The notes under the pieces are model-generated. The model was given only the letters and a program-made list of their open reading frames with translations. It was not told where the DNA came from and made no database searches. Positions 46,216 through 56,686 of a stretch of DNA of 57,731 nt are shown here, piece after piece. How positions within the stretch are numbered: the first letter of the stretch is position 1; each line of letters begins with the position of its first letter. The position numbers and the translations under genes were made by a program. The DNA is from Pseudomonadota bacterium (lineage in GTDB: Bacteria; Pseudomonadota; Gammaproteobacteria; Burkholderiales; Burkholderiaceae_C). The stretch lies in the NCBI GenBank assembly GCA_021783695.1, contig JAJXTO010000018.1:1-57731 (forward strand), written 5' to 3'.

Positions 46216-47223
46216 TTATGGCAGTGTCAGGCCGGTGAGATCGTCCGCGCTCTGTAGCCACTGCGGCATATCCTGCATTGTGCCGCCGGGTTTTTGCAGG
46301 CGTGTGATACGCAAGACGCCGTCCGCGCAGCGCACGTCCAGTCCCTCGGCCTGCATGCGCAGCACCGTGCCGGGTGCGCTCTGAAGCGGATCCGCTGACA
46401 TGTCGATTGCATGCGCCGCGCCCACTTTGATGACACGGCCATCAGGCAACGCAAACTGCGTTCCCGGCCAGGGCGTGAAGGCGCGCACCCGCCGCGCCAG
46501 CGCGTCGGCGGTCTGTGCCCAGTCGAGAACGGACTCCGACTTGGCGATTTTGGCGGCGTAGGTCACGCCGATTTCGGGCTGCGGCCGCGCGGGCAGGGCG
46601 CCGCGTTCCAGCGTATCCAGCCCTTGCACGACCAGTTCGGCACCGAGCGCGGCGAGCTTGTCGTGCAGCGTGGCTGCGGTATCGTCTGCGGCGATGGGCA
46701 GCGCTTGTTCGAGCAATATATCGCCGGTATCGAGGCCGGCGTCCATCTGCATCAGGGTGATGCCGGTCTGCGTATCGCCGGCCTCGATCGCACGCTGAAT
46801 GGGCGCAGCGCCGCGCCAGCGCGGCAGCAAGGAACCGTGGATGTTGAGGCAGCCCAGACGCGGCATGGTCAGTGCCGAGACGGGAAGAATCAGCCCATAG
46901 GCGGCAACGACCAGCACATCCGCCGAGGCGGCGCGCAAAGCCGCATGCGCCGCGGCGGCCTGCTCGGCATAACGCCCGTCGAGCCGCAAGCCCTGCGGCT
47001 GGATCAGCGGAATCTGCGCAGACAGCGCCACTTGTTTGACCGCGCTGGCCTGCAGTTTCATCCCACGCCCCGCCGGACGATCGGGCTGGGTCAGCACCAG
47101 CGGCACGGTATGCCCGGCCTGCACGATGGCGCGCAGCGCCTGCGCGGCAAATTCCGGTGTGCCCGCAAACGCCACGCGCAGACGCCGCGCGGGCGCCTGC
47201 GCGTCCACAGCGGCCGCGCTCAA
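46216..47223 (-). CDS. fmt: Methionyl-tRNA formyltransferase
   Basis: Formylates initiator Met-tRNA. It is 335 residues: [12 protein letters not shown] at the start, the catalytic block [22 protein letters not shown] with N, H and later D, and LDTGDILL; a C-terminal OB-like domain follows. The start is not certain: no ATG is in place, and a TTG at 47223 overlaps the def stop as TTGA, while a GTG at 47208 is also possible. Overlap with def supports coupled translation. Confidence 0.93.
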   Translation of the reverse strand: MSAAAVDAQAPARRLRVAFAGTPEFAAQALRAIVQAGHTVPLVLTQPDRPAGRGMKLQASAVKQVALSAQIPLIQPQGLRLDGRYAEQAAAAHAALRAASADVLVVAAYGLILPVSALTMPRLGCLNIHGSLLPRWRGAAPIQRAIEAGDTQTGITLMQMDAGLDTGDILLEQALPIAADDTAATLHDKLAALGAELVVQGLDTLERGALPARPQPEIGVTYAAKIAKSESVLDWAQTADALARRVRAFTPWPGTQFALPDGRVIKVGAAHAIDMSADPLQSAPGTVLRMQAEGLDVRCADGVLRITRLQKPGGTMQDMPQWLQSADDLTGLTLP

Positions 47224-47726
47224 GCGGCCTGCCTCTGGCGTTTGAGCATTTTGGTCCTGATGCGGTTGCGCTTGAGCGGTGAGAGGTAATCGACGAACAC
47301 CTTGCCGAGCAGGTGATCCATTTCATGCTGGATGCACACTGCGGTCAGTCCATCGGCGTCCATCTCGAAGGACTCGCCGTTGGCGTCGAGTGCGCGCACC
47401 CGCACGGTTGCCGGACGCACGATCTTGTCGTAGATGCCGGGAACCGACAGACAGCCCTCTTCCCATTCCTTGTCTTCGTCGCTGTGGCGCAGGATTTCCG
47501 GGTTGATCAGCACCAGAGGGCGGTTGCGCTCCTCGGAAGTGTCCATCACGATGATGCGCTCATGCACATCCACCTGCGTCGCCGCCAGCCCCACCCCGTT
47601 CGATTTGTACATGACCTCGAACATCGCCGTGACCAGCGCGCGCACGCGTGCATCCACTGCGGCGACCGGCTTGGCCACGGTGTAGAGACGGGGATCTGGA
47701 TATTGGAGGATGGCGAGATTTTCCAT
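47220..47726 (-). CDS. def: Peptide deformylase
   Basis: Removes the N-formyl group from new proteins. It is 168 residues with the three family motifs [16 protein letters not shown] (metal-binding Cys) and QHEMDHLLG (two His and the catalytic Glu). The start [10 protein letters not shown] is chosen; an ATG three codons upstream is possible. It is the first gene of def-fmt, which together handle formyl-methionine. Confidence 0.95.
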   Translation of the reverse strand: MENLAILQYPDPRLYTVAKPVAAVDARVRALVTAMFEVMYKSNGVGLAATQVDVHERIIVMDTSEERNRPLVLINPEILRHSDEDKEWEEGCLSVPGIYDKIVRPATVRVRALDANGESFEMDADGLTAVCIQHEMDHLLGKVFVDYLSPLKRNRIRTKMLKRQRQAA

Positions 47727-48009
47727 GCGCCTCATTTTAGTAATTTTCGATGGAAACGGCATTTCCCATTGAAATTGAAGGGGCCGCAGCAGGCCGTTGC
47801 GCGCAGGCTGCGCCGGAACCCGCAACATTCTTGCAACTGCCACCTCGGCGCAGGCCGCGATTTGATTGCCGGGTCAAGGTGTTGCATGCACAATGTCAGC
47901 CAGTTTCTTCATAAACAGGCCCTGGAGTCGCAAACTTCCACGGGGGGCAGATTCACAAAAATCACACCACACCGGATGTGGTCACGGTTTCAATCTGGGG
48001 ACATGCGCC

Positions 48010-49191
48010 ATGCTGAGACAGGCTTTCCATCACCCTTTGCGGCGTCACGCCCTGACCGCCGCCCTGCTGCTCGGTGGCGCGCTGCCGCTGACGAGTCATG
48101 CCGCTGACGCCCCGTCCGTGGCGCCTTCCCTGCACGGCCTTCCCAATTATCCCGTTCCACCTGCGCAACGGGCGCAGGCGGAACTCACGGCGCAAACCGG
48201 CGTGCCGATCTCCGAACTGGCCGCCAACGCGCCGTCCAAATACACCGTCAAGCGCGGTGACACGCTGTGGGCCATTTCCGGCATGTATCTGCGCAAACCC
48301 TGGGACTGGCCCAAGCTCTGGGGCATGAACCTGCAGCAGATCCGCAACCCACACTGGATCTTCCCCGGACAGACGCTCTATCTCGATATTTCCAACGGGC
48401 GCGCCCGTCTGACCACGGGCAGCGGCAGCCAGGGCATCCCCACGGTCAAGCTCAATCCGCAGGTCGAATCATCGGCGCTGCCGCCCGATGGCATTCCCAC
48501 CATCTCGCCCGAGCTCATCGCGCCCTTCCTCACCCAGCCGCTGATCGTCGAGCCCGACACCCTGGAATCCTCGCCGCGCATCGTCGCGCTGCCCAAGGGC
48601 CACACCATGGCCGCGCCCGGCACGCAGGTGTATGTGCGCGGCGATGTGAGCAAGGCCGCGCGCTACCAGATCTACCGCCCGGCCAAGCCGCTGGTCGATC
48701 CGGAAACCAAAAAGATCATCGCCTATCAGGCCGACTATCTCGGTACCGCCAGTCGGGCCGAAGCCCCCTCCGGCCCGGACGCGGTGTCGGTGTTCCGGGT
48801 GGACGGCATCGAGCGGGAAGTGGGCGTGGGCGACCGGCTGGTCATCGCTCCGCCGCGCGAGTACCTCAACTACACGCCGCATGCGCCGTCCAAGCCGATC
48901 AGCGGAGACATCGTCTCCATCTACGGCGACCTGAACATGGCGGCGAAAAACAGCGTCGTCGCCCTCAACCGCGGCGCGGCCGATGGCCTGGAGCGCGGTG
49001 ACGTGCTGGCCTTGTGGCACAGCAGCCGCATGGTCAAGGATGTCACCGCCCCTGGCAAGCCGGAAATCGAACTGCCCGACCGTCGCATCGGGTTGATGAT
49101 GGTGTTTCGCACCTTCCAGCATGTGGCCTACGCCCTCATCCTGTCGGCTGACGAACCCGTGGAAGTCGCAGATCGCTTCACCCAGCCCTGA
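48010..49191 (+). CDS. Secreted LysM-domain protein
   Basis: A 393-residue exported protein. A signal peptide (RRHALTAALLLGGALPLTSHA) is followed by one LysM unit (KYTVKRGDTLWAISGMYLRKPW to IFPGQTLYL, about residues 76-125) that binds peptidoglycan. The rest is a long C-terminal part, with VYVRGDVSKAARYQIYRP and DIVSIYGDLNMAAKNSVVAL, of unknown role and found with this gene order in Burkholderiales. The start at 48010 gives the best signal peptide. It is divergent from def and followed by dprA. Confidence 0.87.
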   Translation: MLRQAFHHPLRRHALTAALLLGGALPLTSHAADAPSVAPSLHGLPNYPVPPAQRAQAELTAQTGVPISELAANAPSKYTVKRGDTLWAISGMYLRKPWDWPKLWGMNLQQIRNPHWIFPGQTLYLDISNGRARLTTGSGSQGIPTVKLNPQVESSALPPDGIPTISPELIAPFLTQPLIVEPDTLESSPRIVALPKGHTMAAPGTQVYVRGDVSKAARYQIYRPAKPLVDPETKKIIAYQADYLGTASRAEAPSGPDAVSVFRVDGIEREVGVGDRLVIAPPREYLNYTPHAPSKPISGDIVSIYGDLNMAAKNSVVALNRGAADGLERGDVLALWHSSRMVKDVTAPGKPEIELPDRRIGLMMVFRTFQHVAYALILSADEPVEVADRFTQP

Positions 49192-49227
49192 CGCGCGTTC
49201 TCGCGTTCCCGTTCTGCGAGCCCCTGC

Positions 49228-50358
49228 ATGGCCAGCGCCGAAGACCTTGCGGGCTGGCTGCGCCTGATGCAGACACCCGGCGTTGGCGCGCTCACCGCGC
49301 GTCAACTGCTGTCGGCCTTCGGCCCGCCGCAGCAGATTTTCCAGACCTCCCACGCCGCGCTCGTGCGGGTGGTCAGCGCCACGGTCGCATCGGCCCTGCT
49401 GGCCGAGCCCGGCAGACAAACCCAAGACCTCATCGCGCGCACGCTGGAGTGGGCCGCGCAGACCGGCCACGCCTGTCTCACCCTGGACGACGCCGCCTAT
49501 CCGCAAAGCCTGCTCGACATCACCGATCCGCCGCCGCTGCTCTATGCCCTGGGAAACGCGGATTTGCTCGGGGCCACGCGTCAGCTCGCCATGGTGGGCG
49601 CGCGCACCCCCACCGCGCAGGGCGAGCGCGATGCCCAGGCCTTTGCCCAGGCGTTCAGCGAAGCCGGTGTCACCATCGTCTCCGGCCTTGCGCTGGGCAT
49701 TGACGCGGCGGCGCATCGCGGCGCCCTGGCTGCAACACACCCGCGGGCCGGCTCGACCATCGCCGTGCTCGGCACCGGCTGTGACCGCGTCTATCCTCCG
49801 CGCCACCGCGAACTGGCACATGCCGTTGCCGAGCGCGGGCTGCTGCTCTCCGAATTTCCGCTGGGCACGGCCCCTTCAAAGGGCAATTTCCCGCGCCGCA
49901 ATCGCCTCATCAGCGGTCTGTCGCGCGGCGTGCTGGTGGTCGAGGCGGCGACACATTCAGGCTCGCTCATCACCGCCCGCCTCGCGGGCGAGCAGGGGCG
50001 CGAGGTGTTTGCCATACCCGGCTCCATCCACAACCCCTTGGCACACGGCTGCCACCGCCTGATCCGCGAGGGCGCCAAATTGGTGGAAACCGCGCAGGAC
50101 GTCTTGGAAGAATTCGGCTGGGACACGCCACTCCCCGCCCCCGACTCCACGCATTCCGCCGACGAGGCGGCGCCTGCCGACTCGCCAGATTGCGACATCC
50201 TGCGCGCCCTTGGCTATGAAATCCGCGACTTCGACGACCTCTCGGCGCGCACCGGCTGGCCCGCCGACCGCCTGGGCGCACGTCTGCTCGAACTGGAGCT
50301 GCACGGCCTTGTCGCGCGCCTGCCCGGCGGCCGCTTTCAGCGTATCGCCCGCGTCTGA
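49228..50358 (+). CDS. dprA: DNA-processing protein DprA
   Basis: Binds incoming single-stranded DNA and loads RecA during natural transformation. It is 376 residues: an N-terminal helix-hairpin region (MQTPGVGALTARQLL), the Rossmann-like core with GLALGIDAAAHRGAL, VLGTGCDRVYPPRHREL, SEFPLGTAPSKGNFPRRNR and HSGSLITARLA, and a C-terminal winged helix (about 310-376). All core motifs are intact. Stands between the LysM gene and smg. Confidence 0.94.
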   Translation: MASAEDLAGWLRLMQTPGVGALTARQLLSAFGPPQQIFQTSHAALVRVVSATVASALLAEPGRQTQDLIARTLEWAAQTGHACLTLDDAAYPQSLLDITDPPPLLYALGNADLLGATRQLAMVGARTPTAQGERDAQAFAQAFSEAGVTIVSGLALGIDAAAHRGALAATHPRAGSTIAVLGTGCDRVYPPRHRELAHAVAERGLLLSEFPLGTAPSKGNFPRRNRLISGLSRGVLVVEAATHSGSLITARLAGEQGREVFAIPGSIHNPLAHGCHRLIREGAKLVETAQDVLEEFGWDTPLPAPDSTHSADEAAPADSPDCDILRALGYEIRDFDDLSARTGWPADRLGARLLELELHGLVARLPGGRFQRIARV

Positions 50359-50447
50359 GCACGCCGCGGCACCGTCCATTTCCACGGTACAAGGGCCGGA
50401 ATTGACGGCATTTCAAGCCGTCATCGCGCCATGCATAGAATGGGCGC

Positions 50448-50906
50448 ATGTTTGACATCCTCATGTATCTCTACGAGTCCTACTGGCATCCGGAGGCTTG
50501 CCCCGAGTTCGGTCAGCTCACGCGAAAGCTCAGCGCTGCGGGTTTCGAGAACGACGACATCCACGAAGCGCTCGACTGGCTGCGCGGGCTTGACAGCGCT
50601 GTGGGGGGGCTGCAAACCCAGCAGGTGCAGGGCGCAAAATCCATCCGCTTGTACGCCCAGCAGGAACTCGACTGTCTGGGCCTCGAGGCCATCGGCTATC
50701 TCAACTTCCTCGAAAGCGCTGGGGTGCTCAAGCCACAGCTGCGCGAACTCACCATTGAGCGTGCGCTGGCCGCCGGCATGCAACCCCTGCCGCTGGAGCA
50801 CCTCAAAACCATCGTGCTGATGATTTTCTGGCGCCTGGACGAAGAGCCGGACGCCCTCATCCTCGACGAACTTTTCGTTGAAGCCGAAGACCGCGTGGTG
50901 CATTGA
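50448..50906 (+). CDS. smg: Smg family protein (DUF494)
   Basis: A 152-residue protein of unknown function, conserved next to dprA in beta- and gammaproteobacteria. It has the DILMYLYESYWHPE start, the YLNFLESAGVL segment and the terminal WRLDEEPDALILDELF. Usually topA follows; here a lipoprotein gene does. Confidence 0.9.
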   Translation: MFDILMYLYESYWHPEACPEFGQLTRKLSAAGFENDDIHEALDWLRGLDSAVGGLQTQQVQGAKSIRLYAQQELDCLGLEAIGYLNFLESAGVLKPQLRELTIERALAAGMQPLPLEHLKTIVLMIFWRLDEEPDALILDELFVEAEDRVVH

Positions 50907-50976
50907 GCCGATTCCGCTCAACGCCCGCAGCAGTCCGCAGAAACTCGTTTTTTCCACATTCCCCGAAAGATTACCG

Positions 50977-51885
50977 ATGCAATTTCCCCGACTCCGCATC
51001 AGCCTGGGCGCCGCCCTGCTTGGCAGCCTGGCCCTGACCGGCTGTGGTGGCGGCACAACCGCGAAATATGAAGGCTCGGTCGTGACCGGACAGGTGCTCA
51101 TGGGCCCGCAGTATCCCGGCGATGCCTCAGGTGGGGCCGTGGCGGGAGCCACTGTTTGCGCCTACGCATTCCTTTCAAACGGATCTCCGGTTTACACCAT
51201 CAACTACGGTGCTCTTCCATACACCTACAACATCACTGCGGCCGCCACGTGTCAGACCACCGCGGCGAACGGCAGTTTCAGTTTCAACCTGACCAACGGT
51301 GTCTACGGCCCGGTGCTGCTGCAGGCGTATGGCGGCAGCTACACCTTCACGCCGGCCGGCGCCACGGCGGCCCGGAGCTTTACGCTCAATCAGCTCACCT
51401 CGACCAATCTGAGCTTCTTGACCACCACCTCGACCAACTATTTCATTGCGAGCAACACCACGCTGCAGGCCGTGGTCAACGTCGGTGGCGGGGGCACGGT
51501 CTCCACGAACATCACCCCGCTGACGACCTTTGCGGTCGCACGGTCAAATCCGATCGCGGGCTTCACCTTGGCCACTTATCAGAACAACCTGAGCAATCTT
51601 GCGGCGCAGCTCGGTATTACAGGAGTGAGCGACCTGGCCAACGCGGTGCCCGGCAATACGGCCACGGATACCAGCGGCACCTATGGGCGGGCCATGCTGG
51701 GGGTCGAACAGTATCTGGCGACCATGACGCCCAACGGCAGCAATGCAGACGATCCCTACAGCGCCAACCTGCTGAACTGGACCAACCTCGGCACAGCAAC
51801 GACTGCGGCGACTGTCTCGAAAGACTACACCGACGCTTATCAAGCCATCAACGCTGGATCAACTGCAACGTTCAACTTCAACTGA
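50977..51885 (+). CDS. Lipoprotein of unknown function
   Basis: A 302-residue protein with a lipoprotein signal peptide and lipobox LTGC at about residue 25, followed by a flexible glycine stretch. The mature part is rich in threonine, serine, asparagine and alanine, and poor in charged residues. It may contain a carboxypeptidase-regulatory-like beta unit near the start (GQVLMGPQYPGD...GAVAGATVCAYA). I do not recognise a family for the rest. Its composition differs from that of its neighbours, which may suggest a surface-exposed product. It ends in a strong terminator. Confidence 0.75.
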   Translation: MQFPRLRISLGAALLGSLALTGCGGGTTAKYEGSVVTGQVLMGPQYPGDASGGAVAGATVCAYAFLSNGSPVYTINYGALPYTYNITAAATCQTTAANGSFSFNLTNGVYGPVLLQAYGGSYTFTPAGATAARSFTLNQLTSTNLSFLTTTSTNYFIASNTTLQAVVNVGGGGTVSTNITPLTTFAVARSNPIAGFTLATYQNNLSNLAAQLGITGVSDLANAVPGNTATDTSGTYGRAMLGVEQYLATMTPNGSNADDPYSANLLNWTNLGTATTAATVSKDYTDAYQAINAGSTATFNFN

Positions 51886-51903
51886 CGTCACTGCGATGCC
51901 CAC

Positions 51904-51931
51904 AAAAAAGCCAGCTTGCGCTGGCTTTTTT
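51904..51931. terminator. Bidirectional intrinsic terminator
   Basis: Six A, GCCAGC, loop TTGC, GCTGGC and six T. The symmetric A/T tracts let it serve both the lipoprotein gene and the convergent secF. Confidence 0.92.
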
Positions 51932-51956
51932 GTTGTCCGATCCGCATCGGCTCAGA

Positions 51957-52910
51957 TCAGACCACGGCACCCGCGTTCGGGTCGTTGCGGTCGCTGGGTT
52001 TGTTGCCGCCTGGCTTGATCAGGTCTTCGCGCTTCACACCGAACCACATCGCCAGCGCCGCGGCGACGAACACCGAGCTGTAGATGCTCATCGAAATGCC
52101 GATGATCAGCGCCAGCGCGAAGTAATGCAGCGCAGGGCCGCCGAAAAAGAACATCGAAAACGCCATCGCCAGTGTGGAGCCGTGGGTGATGACGGTGCGG
52201 CTGATGGTGTTGGTGATGGCGCTGTCGATCACCTGCACCGTGGTGTACTTGCGGTAGCGGCGAAAGTTTTCGCGCACCCGGTCGAAGATCACCACCGACT
52301 CGTTGACGGAGTAGCCCAGCACCGCGAGCACCGCCGCCAGCACCGGCAGCGAGAACTCCCACTGGAACAGGGCGAAGAAGCCGAGCACGATGATCACGTC
52401 GTGCAGGTTGGCGAGGATGGCCGCCACCGAGAATTTCCACTCGAAGCGCACCGCCAGATAGGCGACGATGCCGAAGATCACCAGCGCCAGCGCCTTCAGG
52501 CCATCGGTGGCCAGTTCGGAGCCCACCTGCGGGCCGACGAATTCGGTGCGGCGCTGCTGCGCCTGCGGGTCAGCAGCCAGCAGCCCGGCCATGACCTTGG
52601 TGCTCTGCTCGGAGCTGGTCTCGCCCTTGTGCAGCGGCAGGCGGATGACCACGTCGTTGGCATTGCCGTAGGCCTGCACCTGCGCGTCGGCGTAGCCGAG
52701 TTTGCTCAGGGTGGACCGAATGCCGTCGATGTTGGCGCCTTGGCTGTAGCCGACTTCCATCACCGTGCCGCCGGTGAATTCGATCGACAGATTGAGCCCG
52801 CGGGTGATGAGAAAAAACACCGCGGCAGCGAACAGCACCGCGGAGACGACATTGAAGGTCAGCGCATTGCGCATGAACGGGATGTCGCGCTTGATACGGA
52901 AAAATTCCAT
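51957..52910 (-). CDS. secF: Protein translocase subunit SecF
   Basis: With SecD it uses the proton-motive force to help complete export through SecYEG. It is 317 residues with six membrane helices: GLNLSIEFTGGTVMEV periplasmic start, and the transmembrane motif VLGYSVNESVVIFDRVREN. The acidic C-terminal tail (KPSDRNDPNAG) is short. It lies 39 bases after secD. Confidence 0.96.
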   Translation of the reverse strand: MEFFRIKRDIPFMRNALTFNVVSAVLFAAAVFFLITRGLNLSIEFTGGTVMEVGYSQGANIDGIRSTLSKLGYADAQVQAYGNANDVVIRLPLHKGETSSEQSTKVMAGLLAADPQAQQRRTEFVGPQVGSELATDGLKALALVIFGIVAYLAVRFEWKFSVAAILANLHDVIIVLGFFALFQWEFSLPVLAAVLAVLGYSVNESVVIFDRVRENFRRYRKYTTVQVIDSAITNTISRTVITHGSTLAMAFSMFFFGGPALHYFALALIIGISMSIYSSVFVAAALAMWFGVKREDLIKPGGNKPSDRNDPNAGAVV

Positions 52911-52949
52911 GATGTGCCTTGAATCGTGGGTCTGTGGGCCGATGCGGGT

Positions 52950-54920
52950 TCAGTGCAGCTTGCGGCGCGGCTTGGTGGATCGCGGCGTGGGCGCGTCCAG
53001 TGGCTTGCCGACCTTCACGGCATCACTCGCGGCATTGGACGACAGCGCACCGGCAGTGGCCTCGGCGGCTTGCGGCTTCCAGATCTGGCCGATGGAAATG
53101 CTGTGCAGGCGACGCTTGCGGCCGTACCAGAGGTTGATCAGCCCGCGCGAGAAAAACACCGCCGAGAACATCGAGGTGAGGATGCCCAGCACATGCACCA
53201 CGGCGAAGCCGCGGATGGCGCCCGAGCCGAAGATCAGCAGTGCGAGGCCGGCGATCAGGGTGGTGACGTTGGAGTCGAAGATGGTGGCCCAGGCGCGCTC
53301 GTAGCCGTGGAAGATGGCGTTCTGCGGGCTGGCGCCGTTGCGCAGCTCTTCGCGGATACGCTCGTTGATCAGCACGTTGGAGTCGATGGCCATGCCCAGC
53401 GCCAGCGCCATGGCGGCAATGCCGGGCAGGGTGAGTGTGGCCTGCAGCATGGACAGCACCGCCACCAGCAGCAGCAGGTTGACCGCCAGCGCGATGGACG
53501 ACACCACGCCGAAAAACATGTAGTAGACCGACATGAAGAGGACGATGGCCACAAAGCCCCAGGTCACCGAGTGGAAGCCCTGATTGATGTTCTGCTGGCC
53601 CAGGCTGGGGCCGACGGTGCGCTCCTCGATGATGGTCATCGGCGCGGCCAGGGCGCCGGCGCGCAGCAGCAGCGCGGTGTCGTTGGCTTCCTGCACGGTC
53701 ATATTGCCCGAGATCTGTACCCGGCCGCCGGCGATTTCGCTGCGGATGACAGGCGCGGTGATGATCTCGCCACGGTTGCGGTCGAACAGAATCATCGCGG
53801 TGCGCTTGCCCACGTTCTCGCGGGTCACGTCCTGAAAGATGCGCGCGCCCTTGGAGTCGAGCGTGAGGAACACCGCGGGCTCGTTGGTCTGCTGGTCGAA
53901 GCCGGGCTGGGCGTCGGTGAGGTTGTCGCCGGTGAGCAGCACATCGCGCTTGACCACGAGCTTGCCGCCGCTGCGGTCGGGGAAAATCTGGTCGCCGGGC
54001 GGCGGCGGGCCCTGCCCGGCCAGCGCAGCTTGCGCGGCGGCGCTGTCGTCCACCATGCGCACTTCGAGCGATGCGGTACGGCCCAGGATGTCCTTGGCGC
54101 GCGCCACGTCCTGGATGCCAGGCAGCTCAACCACCACGCGGTCGCGGCCCTGCTGCTGGATGATGGGCTCGGCCACGCCGAGTTCGTTGATGCGATTGTG
54201 CAGGGTCTGGATGTTCTGCTTGATGGCGTAATCCTCTTCCTGCGACACGGCGGCAGGCGTCAGGCTGACGCTGAAGCTATTGGGGCCGGACGGCGGCTGC
54301 GGCGCGAATTGCAGGTCGGCATGCTGGCGGGTGATGAGTTCCTTGGCCTGATTGAAGGCTGCAGCATCGACGAACACGCCCTGGATGGTGTCGCCCACGC
54401 GCTCCAGCTTGGTATAGCGCGCGTCCTTGTCGCGCAGGTCGCGGCGCAGCTCGCCGGAAATGGAGTCGAGCTTTTTCTGCACAGCCGCCTGCATGTCCAC
54501 CTGCAGCAGAAAGTGCACGCCGCCACGCAGATCGAGGCCGAGATACATGGGATTGGCGTTCAACGCGGTCAGCCAGCCAGGAGAGCGCGACAGCAGATTC
54601 ACCGCGACCACATAGCGCGGGTTGTCCGGCTCTGGGTTGAGCGTCTTGGCCAGCACATCGCGCGCCTTGAGCTGCACGCTGGTGTTGCTGAAGCGGTAGT
54701 TCACCGTGGTGCCGTTGAAATCAGCCGAATCGGGCTTGAGCGCGGCGGCGTCGAGAATCTGCTCGCCCTTGAGCAGCAGGGCGTTGTCCACCTTGCCGCC
54801 GCCGGTGCTGGAAATCTGCACCGAAGGCGATTCGCCATACAGGTTAGGGAGCGCATACACCGCGCCCACCATCAGCACGACGACCATGATGAGATATTTC
54901 CACCAGGGGTAACGATTCAT
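52950..54920 (-). CDS. secD: Protein translocase subunit SecD
   Basis: Large periplasmic-domain partner of SecF. It is 656 residues, slightly longer than the E. coli protein because of a C-terminal tail rich in Ala, Pro and Arg after the last helix. Motifs include GLDLRGGVHFLLQVDM, VELPGIQDVARAKDILG, and the membrane segment ALGMAIDSNVLINERIREE. The N-terminal helix (YLIMVVVLMVGAVYALPNLY) anchors it. Second gene of yajC-secD-secF. Confidence 0.96.
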   Translation of the reverse strand: MNRYPWWKYLIMVVVLMVGAVYALPNLYGESPSVQISSTGGGKVDNALLLKGEQILDAAALKPDSADFNGTTVNYRFSNTSVQLKARDVLAKTLNPEPDNPRYVVAVNLLSRSPGWLTALNANPMYLGLDLRGGVHFLLQVDMQAAVQKKLDSISGELRRDLRDKDARYTKLERVGDTIQGVFVDAAAFNQAKELITRQHADLQFAPQPPSGPNSFSVSLTPAAVSQEEDYAIKQNIQTLHNRINELGVAEPIIQQQGRDRVVVELPGIQDVARAKDILGRTASLEVRMVDDSAAAQAALAGQGPPPPGDQIFPDRSGGKLVVKRDVLLTGDNLTDAQPGFDQQTNEPAVFLTLDSKGARIFQDVTRENVGKRTAMILFDRNRGEIITAPVIRSEIAGGRVQISGNMTVQEANDTALLLRAGALAAPMTIIEERTVGPSLGQQNINQGFHSVTWGFVAIVLFMSVYYMFFGVVSSIALAVNLLLLVAVLSMLQATLTLPGIAAMALALGMAIDSNVLINERIREELRNGASPQNAIFHGYERAWATIFDSNVTTLIAGLALLIFGSGAIRGFAVVHVLGILTSMFSAVFFSRGLINLWYGRKRRLHSISIGQIWKPQAAEATAGALSSNAASDAVKVGKPLDAPTPRSTKPRRKLH

Positions 54921-55028
54921 GGCAACAACCTCGATTCAACCGCGCAATCCGGGCGGTTTCAACAAAAAAACCGTGCAGGACGGGCTTGCAGGGCGTGTTC
55001 CGCACTGACACGGAACGCTACGCTGCGT

Positions 55029-55364
55029 TCAGACGCCGCCCTTGATCGTGCCCTTGGGCAGCACCATGGTCACCGCGCTGCGCTGCACTTGCACTTCGGT
55101 ATTCGCGGCGATTTCCAGCGTGACGTAGTTGTCGTTGATCTTGCTGATCTTGCCGACCATGCCGCCAGTGGTGACCACTTCGTCACCCTTGCCGAGCGCT
55201 GCGAGCATGGCGCGCAATTCCTTCTGCTTTTTCATCTGCGGGCGCAGCATGACGAAGTAGAGAATGACAAACATCACGATGATGGGCAGCAGGCTCATCA
55301 GCGTGGAACCAGCGCTGGGCGCGGGGGCGGCCGCTTGGGCGTGGGCAACGGAAATGAAGTTCAT
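55029..55364 (-). CDS. yajC: Preprotein translocase accessory subunit YajC
   Basis: Single-span membrane protein associated with SecDF. It is 111 residues: an alanine/proline-rich N-terminus, the helix LLPIIVMFVILYFVMLRPQ, then the conserved cytoplasmic MKKQKELRAMLAALGKGDEVVTTGG. It is 108 bases before secD and is divergent from argC. Confidence 0.95.
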   Translation of the reverse strand: MNFISVAHAQAAAPAPSAGSTLMSLLPIIVMFVILYFVMLRPQMKKQKELRAMLAALGKGDEVVTTGGMVGKISKINDNYVTLEIAANTEVQVQRSAVTMVLPKGTIKGGV

Positions 55365-55544
55365 GGGCGGTTTGGAACGGTGGAATTCATCGGCATCCCG
55401 GCAGGTGGCCGGGGTCGGTCAACCGCGTATTGTCGCAAAGCTGCGCGTCGCTGCCACAATTCCCAGAAATTCCGTTTTTCCGCATGCAACTGCAGCGCCA
55501 TGCCCAGCGCATAACATGCATCTTTTGAACCGAAAATTCGCACC

Positions 55545-56603
55545 ATGAAACGTCTGCGCATCGGCATTGTTGGCGGCACCGGCTATACCGGGGTGGAACT
55601 GTTGCGCCTGCTGGCGCGCCACCCGCATGCGGAACTGGTGGCCATCACCTCGCGCAAGGAAGCAGGCATGCCCGTGGCCGATCTGTTCCCCAGCCTGCGT
55701 GGACAGATCGACCTGGCCTTCTCCACGCCGGACGACGCGCCGCTGCACACCTGCGACCTGGTGTTCTTCGCCACGCCCCATGGTGTGGCGATGGCACAGG
55801 CGCGCCGGCTGGTGGATGCCGGGGTGCGCCTCATCGATCTGGCCGCCGACTTCCGCCTGCAGAACCTCGCCGAGTTCACCCAGTGGTACGGCATGGAGCA
55901 CGCCTGTCCGGAGTTGCTGCAGGAGTCGGTTTATGGTCTGCCCGAACTGCGCCGCGAGGCCATCGCCAAAGCCCGCATCGTGGCCAATCCCGGGTGCTAT
56001 CCCACCACGGTGCAGCTCGGTTTTGCGCCGCTGCTGCGCACCCCGGGGCTGATCGAGGCCGATCACCTCGTGGCCAACTGCGTGTCGGGCGTTTCCGGCG
56101 CCGGGCGCAAGGCGGAAATCGGTTTGCTGTTCAGCGAAGCGTCGGACAACTACAAGGCCTACGGCGTGAAGGGCCACCGTCACGGCCCGGAAATCAATGA
56201 GCAGCTGCGCCGCATCGCCGGGGTTGCGCCGGGCGGCGGCGCGGTCGATTGTCTGTTCGTGCCACATCTGGCGCCGATGATCCGCGGCATGCACTCCACC
56301 CTCTACGCCCGCCTCACACCCACGGGGCAGACGGCGGATTTGCAAAGCCTGTATGCGGAGTTCTACGCGCGCGAGGCCTTCGTCGATGTGCTGCCCGCGG
56401 GCAGTGTGCCGGAAACCCGCTCGGTACGCGGCGCCAACACCCTGCGCCTCGCCATCCACAGGCCGCGAGCGGATACCGCGATGATTCTGGTGGTGCAGGA
56501 CAACCTGACCAAAGGCGCTTCCGGACAGGCGGTGCAGAACATGAACGTGATGTTCGGCCTGCCCGAAACCACTGGACTGGACAGCCTGGCCGTGTTGCCC
56601 TGA
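55545..56603 (+). CDS. argC: N-acetyl-gamma-glutamyl-phosphate reductase
   Basis: Third step of arginine synthesis, NADPH-dependent. It is 352 residues, the long (type I) form: [17 protein letters not shown] Rossmann start, the active-site cysteine in [20 protein letters not shown] and the HRHGPEI segment. Single gene before erpA. Confidence 0.96.
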   Translation: MKRLRIGIVGGTGYTGVELLRLLARHPHAELVAITSRKEAGMPVADLFPSLRGQIDLAFSTPDDAPLHTCDLVFFATPHGVAMAQARRLVDAGVRLIDLAADFRLQNLAEFTQWYGMEHACPELLQESVYGLPELRREAIAKARIVANPGCYPTTVQLGFAPLLRTPGLIEADHLVANCVSGVSGAGRKAEIGLLFSEASDNYKAYGVKGHRHGPEINEQLRRIAGVAPGGGAVDCLFVPHLAPMIRGMHSTLYARLTPTGQTADLQSLYAEFYAREAFVDVLPAGSVPETRSVRGANTLRLAIHRPRADTAMILVVQDNLTKGASGQAVQNMNVMFGLPETTGLDSLAVLP

Positions 56604-56686
56604 GCGAACACGCCCCCCCATAAAGCCGCTGACCGGCGCAGGGTCTTGTCCGCCACTAAAATCGAATCACTTTTCAGGAGAAGCTC

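Noticed and set aside
51156-52922. Long plus-strand frame covering the lipoprotein gene and antisense secF
   Set aside because: It runs through a strong bidirectional terminator and across two real genes; the composition is not protein-like.
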